From: Rhizobacter koreensis
GTDB taxonomy: Bacteria > Pseudomonadota > Gammaproteobacteria > Burkholderiales > Burkholderiaceae_C
DNA: 64,000 bases
Reading direction: 5' to 3'
Assembly (NCBI RefSeq): GCF_013366375.1
Contig: NZ_JABWMJ010000003.1
Coordinates: forward strand, 124,001 to 188,000
The notes beneath the pieces were generated by a model. It saw only the letters and a list, made by a program, of their open reading frames with translations, made no database searches and was not told where the DNA came from. Positions 1-9,403 of the stretch are shown here, one piece after another (the first letter of the stretch is position 1; each line of letters starts with the position of its first letter). Both the position numbers and the translations under genes were made by a program.

Positions 1-888
1 GGCGGCCGCCTGCAGGGCCTTCAGGATCGGCACGCCGGCGCTCGCCAGCATCGCCAGCGTGGACGCGAAGCGGGCGGCGTTGTAGCCGCGCGAGAGCCGC
101 CCGATCAGCGGCAGGCGCAGCCAGCCGGCGTCGAAGCTCTTGCGGAAGTCGTCGTTGCGCAGCAGCAGCATCAGCGTGCCGACCACCACGGCGATGCCGA
201 GCGCGAGCGCCCAGCCCCACTCGCGCAGGAAGGCGCTGATGGCGAGCATGGCGACGGTGAGCGCCGGCAGCGCGCGCTTGGAGGTGGTGAACACGGTCGC
301 GACCTGCGGCACCACGTAGGTGACCAGGAAGACGACGATGACGACCGCGATCATCGAGACGATCGCCGGGTAGAGGGTCGCGCCGATCAGGCGGCCGCGC
401 AGCTGCTGGCGGTCTTCGAGGTCGTCGGCGAGCCGTTCGAGCACGTTGCCGAGCGCGCCGCTCTGCTCGCCGGCGGCGACCACGCCGCGGTAGACCTCGT
501 CGAACTCGCGGCCGGCGGTGGCGAGGGCGCGCGCGAACGGCGAGCCGGCGTTCACCTCGCTGCGCAGGTGCGCGAGCAGCTCGCGCTGCTTCGGGTCCTC
601 GGCCTCGTCGCCGAGCGCGGTGAGCGCGCGCTCGAGCGGCAGCCCCGACCCGACGAGGCCGGCGAGCTGGCGCGTCCAGATCGCGAGGCCCGTCGAGTTG
701 AAGACACGCCGCCGCAAGCCGCCGCCGCTGGTCGGCTCGGCGCTGCCGGCCGACACCGGCGCGACGTTGAGCGGCACCAGCGCGCGGGCGCGCAGCTGCG
801 AGCGCGCGGCGCGCGCGTTCTCGGCATCGATGAGGCCGGTGGTCGACCGGCCGCCGGCGTCGAGCGCTTCGAAGCGATAGGCGGGCAT
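1..888 (-). CDS. gspF: Type II secretion inner-membrane protein GspF (partial, C-terminus outside window)
   Basis: GspF is the polytopic inner-membrane platform protein of the type II secretion system, which contacts the ATPase GspE and GspL/M. The visible part reads MPAYRFEALDAGGR, the usual opening of the GspF/PilC family. It then has the first cytoplasmic T2SSF domain (about residues 70-195, with the LVGSGLPLERAL stretch), a transmembrane segment near residues 220-240 (IVSMIAVVIVVFLVTYVV) and a second hydrophobic stretch. The ATG at 888 is the natural start. The reading frame stays open to base 1, so the second T2SSF domain lies beyond the window edge. It follows gspE after 56 bases and is the last visible gene of the leftward gsp operon. 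The family call is certain; only completeness is unknown. Confidence 0.95.
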   Translation of the reverse strand, partial: MPAYRFEALDAGGRSTTGLIDAENARAARSQLRARALVPLNVAPVSAGSAEPTSGGGLRRRVFNSTGLAIWTRQLAGLVGSGLPLERALTALGDEAEDPKQRELLAHLRSEVNAGSPFARALATAGREFDEVYRGVVAAGEQSGALGNVLERLADDLEDRQQLRGRLIGATLYPAIVSMIAVVIVVFLVTYVVPQVATVFTTSKRALPALTVAMLAISAFLREWGWALALGIAVVVGTLMLLLRNDDFRKSFDAGWLRLPLIGRLSRGYNAARFASTLAMLASAGVPILKALQAAA

Positions 889-944
889 GGCGTCAGGGCA
901 GGTTCAGGGCGCGCTCGATGGATGGCGCGCGCGGCGGCACGCCG

Positions 945-2366
945 TCATTCGCGCGTCACGCGGATCACTTCCTCGGGCGAGGTGATGCCCTCGCGGACCA
1001 GCCGCTCGCCGTCCTCGCGCATCGAACGCAGGCCGGCGCGCCGGCCGGCCTCGGCGATCTCGGCCTCCGAGGCGCGGTTGTGGATCAGCTCGCGAACCTC
1101 GTCGTTGACGATCATCAGCTCGTAGACGCCGGTGCGGCCCTTGTAGCCGGTGCTGCCGCACTGCGGGCAGCCGACCGGGTGGTACTGCCCCTGCGCGTCG
1201 ACGCGGCGGCACGCCGGGCAGAGCTTTCGCACCAGGCGCTGCGCCAGCACGCCGATCAGGCTCGACGACAGTAGGAACGGCTCGACGCCCATGTCGACCA
1301 TGCGGGTGACGGTGCTGGGCGCGTCGTTGGTGTGGACGGTCGCGAGCACCAGGTGGCCGGTGAGCGACGCCTGGATCGCGATCTGCGCGGTCTCGTAGTC
1401 GCGGATCTCGCCGATCATGATGACGTCGGGATCCTGCCGCAGGATCGCGCGCAGCGCCTTCGCGAACGTGAGGTCGATCTTCGCGTTGACCTGGGTCTGG
1501 CCGATGCCGGCGAGCTCGTACTCGACCGGGTCCTCGACCGTCAGCACGTTGGTGCTCGCGGTGTCGACGCGGCCGAGCGAAGCGTAGAGCGTCGTCGTCT
1601 TGCCCGAGCCGGTCGGGCCGGTCACGAGCACGATGCCGTGCGGCTGCTGCACCAGGCGGTCGAAGCTCGCCAGCACGTCGCCGCTCATGCCGAGGCCTTC
1701 GAGCGTGAACTTCGATTCGCTCTTGTCCAGCAGACGCAGCACGGCGCGCTCGCCGTACGACGACGGCAGCGTCGAGACCCGCACGTCGACCGCGCGGCCG
1801 CCGATGCGCAGCGAGATGCGGCCGTCCTGCGGCAGGCGGCGCTCGGCGATGTCGAGCTCGGCCATGATCTTCAGGCGCGAGATCAGCGCGGCGTGCAGCG
1901 CCTTGTTCGGCTGCACCACCTCGCGCAGCGTGCCGTCCACACGAAAGCGCACCGAGCTCGAGCGCTCGTACGGCTCGATGTGGATGTCGCTGGCGCCGTC
2001 CTTGGCGGCCTGCGTCAGCAGCGCGTTGAGCATGCGGATGATCGGCGCGTCGTCCGAGGCCTCGAGCAGGTCCTCGATCGCGGGCAGCTCCTGCATCATC
2101 CGCGACAGGTCGACCGCGCTCTCGACCTCGCCGATCACCACCGCGGCCGACGACCCGCTGCCCGCATAGGCGGCGGCGATGCGGTCGGCGAGCGTCGCCG
2201 CGGGCTCGCGCTCGAACGCGTCGACGTCGTAGCGGCGCATCACTTCCGAGAGCGCCGGCAGCGAGGCCGACTCGCTCGCCCACAGGACGAGGCGCGAGCC
2301 GTCATCCTCGAGCAGCAGGGTGTTGGCCTTGGCGTAGGCGTAGGGCAGGGGATGACGGGCACCCAT
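945..2366 (-). CDS. gspE: Type II secretion ATPase GspE
   Basis: Cytoplasmic hexameric ATPase that powers pseudopilus assembly. The 473 residues show a short N1E-type N-domain (1-90), then the secretion ATPase core. Walker A is GPTGSGKTTT (250-259), the Asp box is near 279, Walker B is VIMIGE (315-320) and the His box is HLVLATVHTNDA (338-349). A zinc motif has CxxC pairs at 383/386 and 400/403, as in GspE and PilB. The ATG at 2366 lies 9 bases after the gspD stop, so the two genes are co-transcribed. All catalytic motifs are intact. The zinc pairs and the neighbourhood make GspE much more likely than PilB. Confidence 0.96.
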   Translation of the reverse strand: MGARHPLPYAYAKANTLLLEDDGSRLVLWASESASLPALSEVMRRYDVDAFEREPAATLADRIAAAYAGSGSSAAVVIGEVESAVDLSRMMQELPAIEDLLEASDDAPIIRMLNALLTQAAKDGASDIHIEPYERSSSVRFRVDGTLREVVQPNKALHAALISRLKIMAELDIAERRLPQDGRISLRIGGRAVDVRVSTLPSSYGERAVLRLLDKSESKFTLEGLGMSGDVLASFDRLVQQPHGIVLVTGPTGSGKTTTLYASLGRVDTASTNVLTVEDPVEYELAGIGQTQVNAKIDLTFAKALRAILRQDPDVIMIGEIRDYETAQIAIQASLTGHLVLATVHTNDAPSTVTRMVDMGVEPFLLSSSLIGVLAQRLVRKLCPACRRVDAQGQYHPVGCPQCGSTGYKGRTGVYELMIVNDEVRELIHNRASEAEIAEAGRRAGLRSMREDGERLVREGITSPEEVIRVTRE

Positions 2367-2375
2367 GGCGGTTCC

Positions 2376-4784
2376 TCAGTTGCGCTCGATGCGCGGCGGC
2401 AGCGTGGTGGCGTTTGGAACCGGGCGTGCCGGCAGCGGCGTCGCCTCGGGCAGCGGCCGTGCCGGTACCGGCGCGCTGGTCGCGTCGGCATTGCCGCGCG
2501 CGCGCGGCAGCGCGTTCTCGAGCGGCTTCTGCGGCGGGTTCAGCGAGTTGGTCGTGTCCTCGACGCTGCCGAGCGGCGGGATGACCGGCGATTCGCTGAT
2601 CGGCAGCATGCGGTTCGGCTTCGGCTGCTGGTCCAGCTGCGATTGGCGGATCAGCTGGTAGCGGTCGAGCGAGAGCTGGTTGGTGCTCGGGGCGTCGCGC
2701 ATGACCACGGGGCGCAGGAACACCATCAGGTTGGTCCGGCGCTTCGACCGGTCCTCGCTCCGGAACAACCCGCCGACGTACGGGAGGTCGCCGAGCAGCG
2801 GAATCTTCGACTGGTTGGAGGTGTAGCTGTCCTCGATGAGGCCGCCGAGCACGATGATCTGGCCGTCGTCGACGACGACGTTCGACTCGATCGAGCGCTT
2901 GTTCGTGGTCGGTCCGGCGTTCGACGTGCCCGGTGCCACCTGCGACGAGAGGCTCGACGACTCCTGGAAGATCGTCATCCGCACGGTGCCGTCCTCGCCC
3001 ACCTGCGGCTTGATGCGCAGCGTGATGCCGACGTCCTTGCGCTCGATGGTCTGGAACGGGCTCGTGGTGCCGGTGCCGGTGTTGGTGAACTGCCCAGTCA
3101 CGAACGGCACGTTGCTGCCGACGATGATCTTGGCTTCCTCGTTGTCGAGGGTGATCAGGTTCGGCGTCGAGACGATGTTGGTGTTGGTCTGGCTCTGCAA
3201 CACGCGGGCGACGGCCGAGAGGCCGTAGAAGCCCCCGTAGTTGCGGATGAGACCGATGTTCAGGCCCTCGCCGATTCCCGCCGCTGCCTGCGCGGCCCCT
3301 TGCACGGTGCCGCTGATCACACCGCCCGTCAGGCCGATGATGTTGTTGCCGCTGGCGCCGCCGACGTTGAAGTTGGTGCCGCCGACGCCGATGTACTTGT
3401 CGCTCCCGTTGCCGAGCAGCCCTTGCCACTGGAAGCCGAAGTCGGCGGCGTTGTCGCCGCTCACCTCGACGATCATGCTTTCGATGTAGACCTGGGTGCG
3501 GCGCGAGTCGAGCTGGTCGATCATCATGCGCACCTGCCGGTAGAGCGGCTCGGGCGCGGTGATGATCAGCGAGTTGGTCGCCGGGTCGGCCTGCACGAAG
3601 CCGCCGGTCGACGGGGCTGCCGACGGCGTGACCGGCGAGGCCGCGCCGCTGGTGCCGCCGGGCGCGGTCGAGGTCGCGACCGCAGTGTTGGCGCCGCCGG
3701 CGAACCCGCTGACCGCGCCGCCGGCGCTGCCGAGGTTGCCCGGCAGGCCGCTGCCGCCGAGGCCGCCGCTCGCGCCGCCGCCGGCCGACTGGCTGCCGCC
3801 GGCCGCGAACGCCGCCCGCAGCACCGTCGCGAGCTTGGTCGCATCGGCGTTCTTGAGGTGCACGACCCAGATGTTGCCGGTCGCCGCCGCGCCCTCGAGC
3901 GGGCGGTCGAGGCGCTCGACCAGGTTGCGCACGATGGTCATTCGCGCGGTATTGGTGGTGCGCACGATCAGCGAGTTGCTGCGCGGGTCGACGAAGATCG
4001 ACACCCCGCCGCCGACCGCACCACCGGTCGCACCGGGTGGCAGGCCCGGCACCGTGGCAGCGCCGCCGCCTTCGCCGCTCAGGCGCTGGACCAGCGGCGC
4101 GATGTCGGCCGCGATCGCGTAGCGCAGCGGCATCACCTCGATGTCGCCGGTGCTCGGCGAGTCCATCGCGGCGACGATCTTGGCGATGCGCTGCAGGTTG
4201 TCGGCGTAATCGGTGATGACCAGCGAGTTGTTGCCGATGTTCGCGTTGATCGTGTTGTTCGGGCTGATCAGCGGACGCAGCACCGGGACCAGGTTGTTCG
4301 CGTTCTCGTAGTTGAGCTTGAAGATCTGCGTGATCACCTGGTCGCCGCGCCGCGCGACACCGCCGACCGACACCGTGCCGGCCTGCAGCTTGGCGTCGGC
4401 TTCCGGCACCACCTTGAACAGCCCGCCCACCTCGACCACGGTGAAGCCGAGGCCGCGCAGCGCGGCCAGGAAGTTGTAGTACGCGTCGCGCGGGCTGAGC
4501 GGCTCCTCGCTGAACAGCGTGATGGTGCCGCGCACGCGCGGGTCGACGATGAACTGCTGGCGCAGGATCGCCGACATCGCGCGGGCGACGCCCTCGATCT
4601 CGGCGTTCACGAAGTTCAGCGTCACCGGCTCGCCGCGGAAGCGGTTGGCGGCCGCCGGTTGCGCGAACGCGGCCGGTGGCGGCAGCATCGCGAGACACAG
4701 CACCCAAGCCGGCAGGGTTGCCGCGTGGCGGCGCGCCGCACGCAGCGCGGCGGTCAGGGTGTTGGCGGGATGGTTCATTCTCAT
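2376..4784 (-). CDS. gspD: Type II secretion outer-membrane secretin GspD
   Basis: Forms the outer-membrane secretin channel of the type II system. The 802 residues start with a signal peptide ending near PPPAAFAQ. The N0 domain follows (VTLNFVNAEIEG onward, typical of GspD), then three N1-N3 repeats. The last of these carries a long Gly/Ala-rich loop around residues 310-360. The secretin domain is recognisable by NTNIVSTPNLITLDNEEA and VPLLGDLPYVGGLF. A Pro-rich tail of about 100 residues follows and could bind a pilotin. The ATG at 4784 overlaps the gspN stop (ATGA), which supports this start and translational coupling. Unlike in many operons, D-E-F here follow N rather than leading the operon. 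Confidence 0.96.
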   Translation of the reverse strand: MRMNHPANTLTAALRAARRHAATLPAWVLCLAMLPPPAAFAQPAAANRFRGEPVTLNFVNAEIEGVARAMSAILRQQFIVDPRVRGTITLFSEEPLSPRDAYYNFLAALRGLGFTVVEVGGLFKVVPEADAKLQAGTVSVGGVARRGDQVITQIFKLNYENANNLVPVLRPLISPNNTINANIGNNSLVITDYADNLQRIAKIVAAMDSPSTGDIEVMPLRYAIAADIAPLVQRLSGEGGGAATVPGLPPGATGGAVGGGVSIFVDPRSNSLIVRTTNTARMTIVRNLVERLDRPLEGAAATGNIWVVHLKNADATKLATVLRAAFAAGGSQSAGGGASGGLGGSGLPGNLGSAGGAVSGFAGGANTAVATSTAPGGTSGAASPVTPSAAPSTGGFVQADPATNSLIITAPEPLYRQVRMMIDQLDSRRTQVYIESMIVEVSGDNAADFGFQWQGLLGNGSDKYIGVGGTNFNVGGASGNNIIGLTGGVISGTVQGAAQAAAGIGEGLNIGLIRNYGGFYGLSAVARVLQSQTNTNIVSTPNLITLDNEEAKIIVGSNVPFVTGQFTNTGTGTTSPFQTIERKDVGITLRIKPQVGEDGTVRMTIFQESSSLSSQVAPGTSNAGPTTNKRSIESNVVVDDGQIIVLGGLIEDSYTSNQSKIPLLGDLPYVGGLFRSEDRSKRRTNLMVFLRPVVMRDAPSTNQLSLDRYQLIRQSQLDQQPKPNRMLPISESPVIPPLGSVEDTTNSLNPPQKPLENALPRARGNADATSAPVPARPLPEATPLPARPVPNATTLPPRIERN

Positions 4785-5653
4785 CCGATCGAAATGACAG
4801 CCCGGGCACCGTCGCGGCGCCCGATGATGTTCAGCAGGTTGGAAAGGGCGGCTTCGCTGCCGGCGGCCGCGCGCGCTTCGCCGCGAAAGCGTGCGCGGCG
4901 GGCCTGCCAGGTGCCGCTGCCGAGCAGCATCAACGAGCCGTCGAGGGTTGACAAGGTGAGCTCGGCGCCGGGGCCGGCTGGTGCACCGGCGACCGCGAGG
5001 CGATAGCTGCCGAGCGGGGCCAGCGTGACGAGGCGCGACGAGACGTCGAGCAGCTCGAGCTCGGCGCGCCCGCTGAGATGCCAGCTGCCGTTGCCGGTCT
5101 CGATGCCGATGCCCGTCGGTGCCACAAGGCGCAGCGTGCCGGCGAGGTCGAGCGTGTTCCAGGGCGTGCCGAGGCCGGCGAGCCAGTTCGCCGGCCATTG
5201 CGCCACCCAGCCCGGCGTCGGTGCGAGGGTGGCGACCATGCCGCCCATGCGCGGCTTGACGCGCAGCGCGACGTCGCCATTCAGGCAGCAGGCGTGGCGC
5301 ACGATCAGCTCGAAGCCGTCGATGCGGGGCTTGAGCGACCACTCGAGTCGCCCCGGCAGCGAGCGTGCGTCGCGGCTGCCGGGGCCGCCGGTCAGCACCG
5401 CGATCGCGCTGCCGGACCAGACGCTGCCGCGGGCGTCGGCGAGCTGCACGTACCCGTTGGTGCGCGCGGCGACCGCGCTCGCCAGCCACGAGGCCGGCGC
5501 GAACGCGAGCACGCCGACCAGCACGCCGAGCGCGACGCCGACGAGCGCCCACCGCCGTGCGGCGCTCGGCGGCCGTGCGGCGCGCGGGGCGCGCGCCGTG
5601 CCCAGCGGCGCGAGACCCGGCGTGGCGGCCGGGCGGCGGCGAAGGGCTCGCAT
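4781..5653 (-). CDS. gspN: Type II secretion protein GspN
   Basis: GspN is a poorly understood accessory inner-membrane/periplasmic component found in only some type II systems. The 290-residue product has an Arg/Pro-rich cytoplasmic N-terminus, one transmembrane helix (WALVGVALGVLVGVLAFAPA) and a periplasmic beta-rich body. That body contains WPANWLAGLGTPWNTL and a paired CC in the middle (HACCLNGDV), both typical of the family. ATG 5653 overlaps the gspM stop (TGATG). A GTG three bases upstream would give a GTGA overlap and one extra residue. The stop overlaps the gspD start. Confidence 0.85.
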   Translation of the reverse strand: MRALRRRPAATPGLAPLGTARAPRAARPPSAARRWALVGVALGVLVGVLAFAPASWLASAVAARTNGYVQLADARGSVWSGSAIAVLTGGPGSRDARSLPGRLEWSLKPRIDGFELIVRHACCLNGDVALRVKPRMGGMVATLAPTPGWVAQWPANWLAGLGTPWNTLDLAGTLRLVAPTGIGIETGNGSWHLSGRAELELLDVSSRLVTLAPLGSYRLAVAGAPAGPGAELTLSTLDGSLMLLGSGTWQARRARFRGEARAAAGSEAALSNLLNIIGRRDGARAVISIG

Positions 5654-6171
5654 CACGGGGCGTTGCCCAGCGTCACGGTCAGGCTGCCGTTGTAGCCGCT
5701 ACCGGCGCGCACGAGCTGCATCTCGACCGGGCGGGCGCGGGCGGCGCTGCGCACCTCGGCGAGCCAGCTGCGCAGGTCCTCGCTGGTCACGCCGGTGAGG
5801 GTGACGATCGCGCGCTCGCCTTGCAGCGAGAGCCGCGCCCGCTTGCCGAGCCGCTCGGTGGCGGCAGTCAGCGCCGCCGCGGCCTGGCTCGCGCCGACCG
5901 GCGGCGCCTGGCGCAGCTCGGTCACTTCCGCGGCCAGGCTGCTGAACGTCAGCAACTGCTGGTCGAGCTGGTCGAGCTGCGCGGGCGCGCTGCGGATCGT
6001 GCGCCAGGCGGGCTGCACGGCGATCAGCCACACGATCGCGATGCCGACGACGCTCGCGCCGATGCTCAGCATCTGCCGCTCGCTCGGCGTGCGGGCCAGC
6101 CACGCCGCACGCGCCTGCTGTGCGAGCGTCGGTGCGCCGTGGGACTCGGCGGCGGGGGCGGCGGTGCTCAT
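5653..6171 (-). CDS. gspM: Type II secretion protein GspM
   Basis: Bitopic inner-membrane assembly protein that pairs with GspL on the platform. It has 172 residues: a cytoplasmic N-terminus, one transmembrane helix (residues about 35-55, MLSIGASVVGIAIVWLIAV), a coiled-coil-like linker with LDQLDQQLL, and a periplasmic ferredoxin-like fold near the C-terminus. Size and topology fit GspM, and its place between gspL and gspN confirms the call. Start ATG 6171; a gap of 67 bases separates it from gspL. Confidence 0.88.
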   Translation of the reverse strand: MSTAAPAAESHGAPTLAQQARAAWLARTPSERQMLSIGASVVGIAIVWLIAVQPAWRTIRSAPAQLDQLDQQLLTFSSLAAEVTELRQAPPVGASQAAAALTAATERLGKRARLSLQGERAIVTLTGVTSEDLRSWLAEVRSAARARPVEMQLVRAGSGYNGSLTVTLGNAP

Positions 6172-6238
6172 CGGCAGGCTCCGGGAGGTGCGAGAGGCCC
6201 CGGCACCGCGCTGCGAGCGGTGCCAGAGGTCGGGGCTT

Positions 6239-7501
6239 TCATGCAGGGATGTCGGTGCGGGCGCGGGTCAGGGAAAGACGTCCCTCGGCGGCGTCGACGC
6301 GCCAGCCGCCCGCACGCAGCAGGCTCCGGAACTGCTCGATCTCGGCTTCGGTCCAGCCCTGCGCGGCGAGCGTGAGCTTGCCCGGCTCGAAGCGCACGCT
6401 CTCGACCGGCGGACGCGCCGCCGGCCAGGCCGCCGCCGCCGCCTGCAGCATCGGTTCGAGGTCGGCGTCGCCCGGCCGACCCGCCAGCGTGCGCAGGCTC
6501 TGCACCTCGCGCTGCATCACGGCGGCGGCGTCGCGCTGCACGTCCTGCTCGCTGACGCGCGGAAAGGTGGTCTTGACCAGCGTGCGCAGCGCGCTGCGCC
6601 GGCTCTCGACGGCGTTGCGCTGATGCCAGGCCCAGGCATTGAGGCCGACCAGCTGCAGCACGACGAGCGCCGCAAGGCCGACGCGCACCGGGCGCCAGCG
6701 CGCGCTCAGGAATTCGCCGAACGCGCTCCGCAGCGCGCGTACGCCGCGCGTCTTGCGCGCCAGGTCGAACTGCAGCAGGTTCCAGCGGCTGCGCGCCGCG
6801 CCGACGAGGCGCGACTCGATCGGCAGCACCGGTACCGGCGCGCCGAGCCATTGTTCGGCGGCTTCCACCGCCGCCGGCGCGGCGCCCCAGCGCGTGCCTT
6901 CCGGGACCGGCTGCGGGACGAGGGCGCGCGCGAGGCCGCCCTGGAGACGGACGGTGGCGACGCCGTCGGCGTTCGACCAGGTGAGGGTGGCGTCGCCCGC
7001 GGGCGTGTCGGCGCCTTCGGGGACGTCGAAGTAGCCGGTCGGCGGCTCGTCGGGCCACGCCATCGGGACGGCACGGTCGACCAGCACGCCGGCGTCCTGC
7101 AGGCGCGCGATCTCGCGTTGCAGCCAGTCGCGGTCGAGCGCGGCGACCCAGGTCGGCTGGCCGACCGCGGGCGCCGGCTGCAGCGCCAGGTGGACCGCGT
7201 CCGGATCGTCGAGCAGGTCTTCCTCGAGCAGCCCGACCAGCGCGGCGCGCAGGCGTGCCGCGGGCGCCTTGGGCAGCGTGATGCGGTGCCAGCTGACGTC
7301 GCCTTCGCTCAGCACGGCGACCACGGTCGTCGCCTTCGGCAGCTCGCCGGCACGCCCCGTGCCGTGCGCACCGACGCTGACGCCGTCCGGGCTCGTGACG
7401 TAGAGGTACTCGGCGGGCCGTTCGAGCTCGTCGACGGAGTTCGCCGGCAGGCGCGCGCGCACACGCTGGCGCGGAGGGATGCGGACGATCAGGGTCGACA
7501 T
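6239..7501 (-). CDS. gspL: Type II secretion protein GspL
   Basis: GspL recruits GspE to the membrane. The 420-residue product has a cytoplasmic actin-like domain (MSTLIVRIPPRQ onward, to about residue 240) and one transmembrane helix near 260-285 (VGLAALVVLQLVGLNAWAW). A periplasmic domain follows, starting with a coiled coil and ending in a ferredoxin-like fold (RFEPGKLTLAAQGWTEAEI). The start is ATG 7501, chosen because the homologous domain begins right there. The gene is separated from gspK by 175 non-coding bases, the only large gap in the operon. A TACAAT -10-like hexamer on the same strand (7512-7517) lies just before the start, so an internal promoter is possible. Confidence 0.9.
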   Translation of the reverse strand: MSTLIVRIPPRQRVRARLPANSVDELERPAEYLYVTSPDGVSVGAHGTGRAGELPKATTVVAVLSEGDVSWHRITLPKAPAARLRAALVGLLEEDLLDDPDAVHLALQPAPAVGQPTWVAALDRDWLQREIARLQDAGVLVDRAVPMAWPDEPPTGYFDVPEGADTPAGDATLTWSNADGVATVRLQGGLARALVPQPVPEGTRWGAAPAAVEAAEQWLGAPVPVLPIESRLVGAARSRWNLLQFDLARKTRGVRALRSAFGEFLSARWRPVRVGLAALVVLQLVGLNAWAWHQRNAVESRRSALRTLVKTTFPRVSEQDVQRDAAAVMQREVQSLRTLAGRPGDADLEPMLQAAAAAWPAARPPVESVRFEPGKLTLAAQGWTEAEIEQFRSLLRAGGWRVDAAEGRLSLTRARTDIPA

Positions 7502-7676
7502 GAAGCGTGCGATTGTAGGTATCGCGAAAGGGCCCACGGATGCGGTCCGACCCGGGTGGCGCCGAACGGTCGGAAGCTGCGGCGCCGTGGGGTTGCGGAA
7601 GGCGTGACCGGCGTTCCGACGGCACATGCGCCGGGCGCCGCGTCGGCTGCCGCGCCGGCGTACACGGCAGCCGCGC

Positions 7677-8801
7677 TCACTCGCCGACCGCGAGCTGCTC
7701 GCGGCGCAGCACGACCACCGTGCCGGCCGGGCCGAGACCCCGGCGTTCGACCAGCGTGCGTTGCTCGAACACGCGCTCGCCGAGGCGCAGCCGGCCGTGG
7801 ACTTCGAAGAACGCCGACTCGAAGCCGAAGCGCGACATCGCCGCCGGCACGCCTTCGAGGAAGGGCTGCAGCTGCCCGGCGGCGCGGAACGGGGTGCTCT
7901 GGCGCACCTCGGCGATGCGTTCGGCACGCGCCGTGTCGATGGTCGGGAACATCGACGCGATCAGCTGCACTGGCGCGGTGTTGATGTTGACGAGGGTGCG
8001 GCGCGGCAGGATCACGACGTACGGCTCGAGCGCGCGCACCGCTTGCGGCGACACGCCCAGCCAGGTGAGCTGGGCCACCGCGCGCGGCAGGAGCGGCGGG
8101 TTGTCCGAGACGACGGGCCGCGTCGACGACGCGCCGAGGGCCGGCGCCCCGGCGCCGGTGACGCTGGTGACCGCGCTCGCCGCATCCGCCGAGCCGGGGG
8201 TGCCGGGCACCGCGCTGGCGGCGTCGCCGACGCCGATCGCGCCGGCGCCGAGGCTGGCGTCGACCCAGCGCGACGTGATGAAGCGGCCGAGGTCGGCGCC
8301 GAGGCCGATCCGCTCGCACAGCTGGTTCAGCGTGGTGGCCTCGATCGGGTCGGGCGTGCCGTTGGCGTCGATCAGGCTCGTGAGGTTGAAGCGCGACTGC
8401 GCGTCGGTGATCACGCCCGAGATGAAGCCCTCGGCGACCTCCTCGATGTTCTGCTGCTGGTCGGCGGCGAGGAAGGTCGAGAGGCGCGCTTCGGCGAGCG
8501 GCGTCGCCCAGACGTCCATCATCGAGTCGACGCCCGGGATCCGCATGTCCTCGCGCAGGATGAGGCGCGACCAGTCGACCGCGGCGCTCAGCACCCAGCC
8601 GGCCTGGGTGCGCGTGCGCTCGGCGGCTTCGACCTGCACCGCGCGCCACTGCTGCCAGACCATCGCCCCCGCGAGCGTCGAGACCAGCACCACGACGATC
8701 ATCGCGGTGAGGAGCGCGGCGCCGCGCTGGCGCAGCGCCGCCGCGCCAGCGCTACGGCGGCCGAGCCGGCGCGGGCCGATCGAGGCGAGATGCCGCGTCA
8801 T
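7677..8801 (-). CDS. gspK: Type II secretion minor pseudopilin GspK
   Basis: GspK is the large pseudopilin that caps the pseudopilus tip with GspI and GspJ. The 374 residues begin with a prepilin leader ending in RQRG, followed by AALLTAMIVVVLVSTLAG. The Glu at mature position 5 is missing, as is normal for GspK. A large globular domain follows, with a helical insertion (FNLTSLIDANG) and the GspK-typical PRRTLVNINTAP near residue 255. The ATG at 8801 overlaps the gspJ stop (ATGA). An Ala/Gly-rich loop around residues 170-215 is less conserved. Confidence 0.93.
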   Translation of the reverse strand: MTRHLASIGPRRLGRRSAGAAALRQRGAALLTAMIVVVLVSTLAGAMVWQQWRAVQVEAAERTRTQAGWVLSAAVDWSRLILREDMRIPGVDSMMDVWATPLAEARLSTFLAADQQQNIEEVAEGFISGVITDAQSRFNLTSLIDANGTPDPIEATTLNQLCERIGLGADLGRFITSRWVDASLGAGAIGVGDAASAVPGTPGSADAASAVTSVTGAGAPALGASSTRPVVSDNPPLLPRAVAQLTWLGVSPQAVRALEPYVVILPRRTLVNINTAPVQLIASMFPTIDTARAERIAEVRQSTPFRAAGQLQPFLEGVPAAMSRFGFESAFFEVHGRLRLGERVFEQRTLVERRGLGPAGTVVVLRREQLAVGE

Positions 8802-9403
8802 GGCGCCACCAGCGTGTCGCGCACCACTTCGCCCTCGTAGCCCATCCCGGGAACGAAGCTGAGCACCAGGCGAACGCTGGGCGGCAGACCAATGCGTGAC
8901 GACTGGCAGTTGCTGAGGCCGTTGCTCTCCATGACGAACACCTGGCGGGCGGCGACGCCGCCGAGCGCGAGCAGCTCGGCCGGGTCGCCCGGCTGGACCA
9001 GCTGGCCCTGCGCCCAGCGGGCGCGCAGCTCGTTGACGGTGCGCGTCGGCGTGCTGGCCCAGCGCGTCCACGCGAAATCGGCCTGACCGACCGGACGCAG
9101 CATCCAGACCACGACCTGCACGCCGTCGGGCGTGCTGCGGGTCAGGCGTACCGCGGCGCCGTCGCAGCTGAAAGCCGGCACCACGACGCTCTCGTGGATG
9201 GCCGCGAGGTCGCGCTCCCACTGGCTGATCACAGTGTGCAGGCGCAGCGTGCGCTCGAGGCTGACCTGGCTCGAGTCGCGCGCACGCACCACGCCGTCGA
9301 CGCCTTGCCAGGTCATCATCGCGATGATCGCCATGATCACCAGCGCGACCAGCACCTCGACCAGCGTGAACCCGCGCGCCGCCGCGCGACCCGCGGCGCT
9401 CAC
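8798..9403 (-). CDS. gspJ: Type II secretion minor pseudopilin GspJ
   Basis: Minor pseudopilin of the tip complex, 201 residues. The leader ends in AAARG and the mature sequence begins FTLVEVLVALVIMAII, with Glu5 present. A beta-rich globular domain follows. The start is GTG 9403, which overlaps the gspI stop (GTGA); no ATG precedes the pilin motif in this frame. The stop overlaps the gspK ATG, so I-J-K are tightly coupled. Confidence 0.92.
   Translation of the reverse strand: MSAAGRAAARGFTLVEVLVALVIMAIIAMMTWQGVDGVVRARDSSQVSLERTLRLHTVISQWERDLAAIHESVVVPAFSCDGAAVRLTRSTPDGVQVVVWMLRPVGQADFAWTRWASTPTRTVNELRARWAQGQLVQPGDPAELLALGGVAARQVFVMESNGLSNCQSSRIGLPPSVRLVLSFVPGMGYEGEVVRDTLVAP

Noticed and set aside
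1332..5006. Open frame of more than 1200 codons on the plus strand opposite gspE, gspD and gspN
   Set aside because: It is the antisense shadow of very GC-rich genes: low-complexity Arg/Ala/Asp-rich product, no family motifs, while the minus-strand genes have complete conserved domains.
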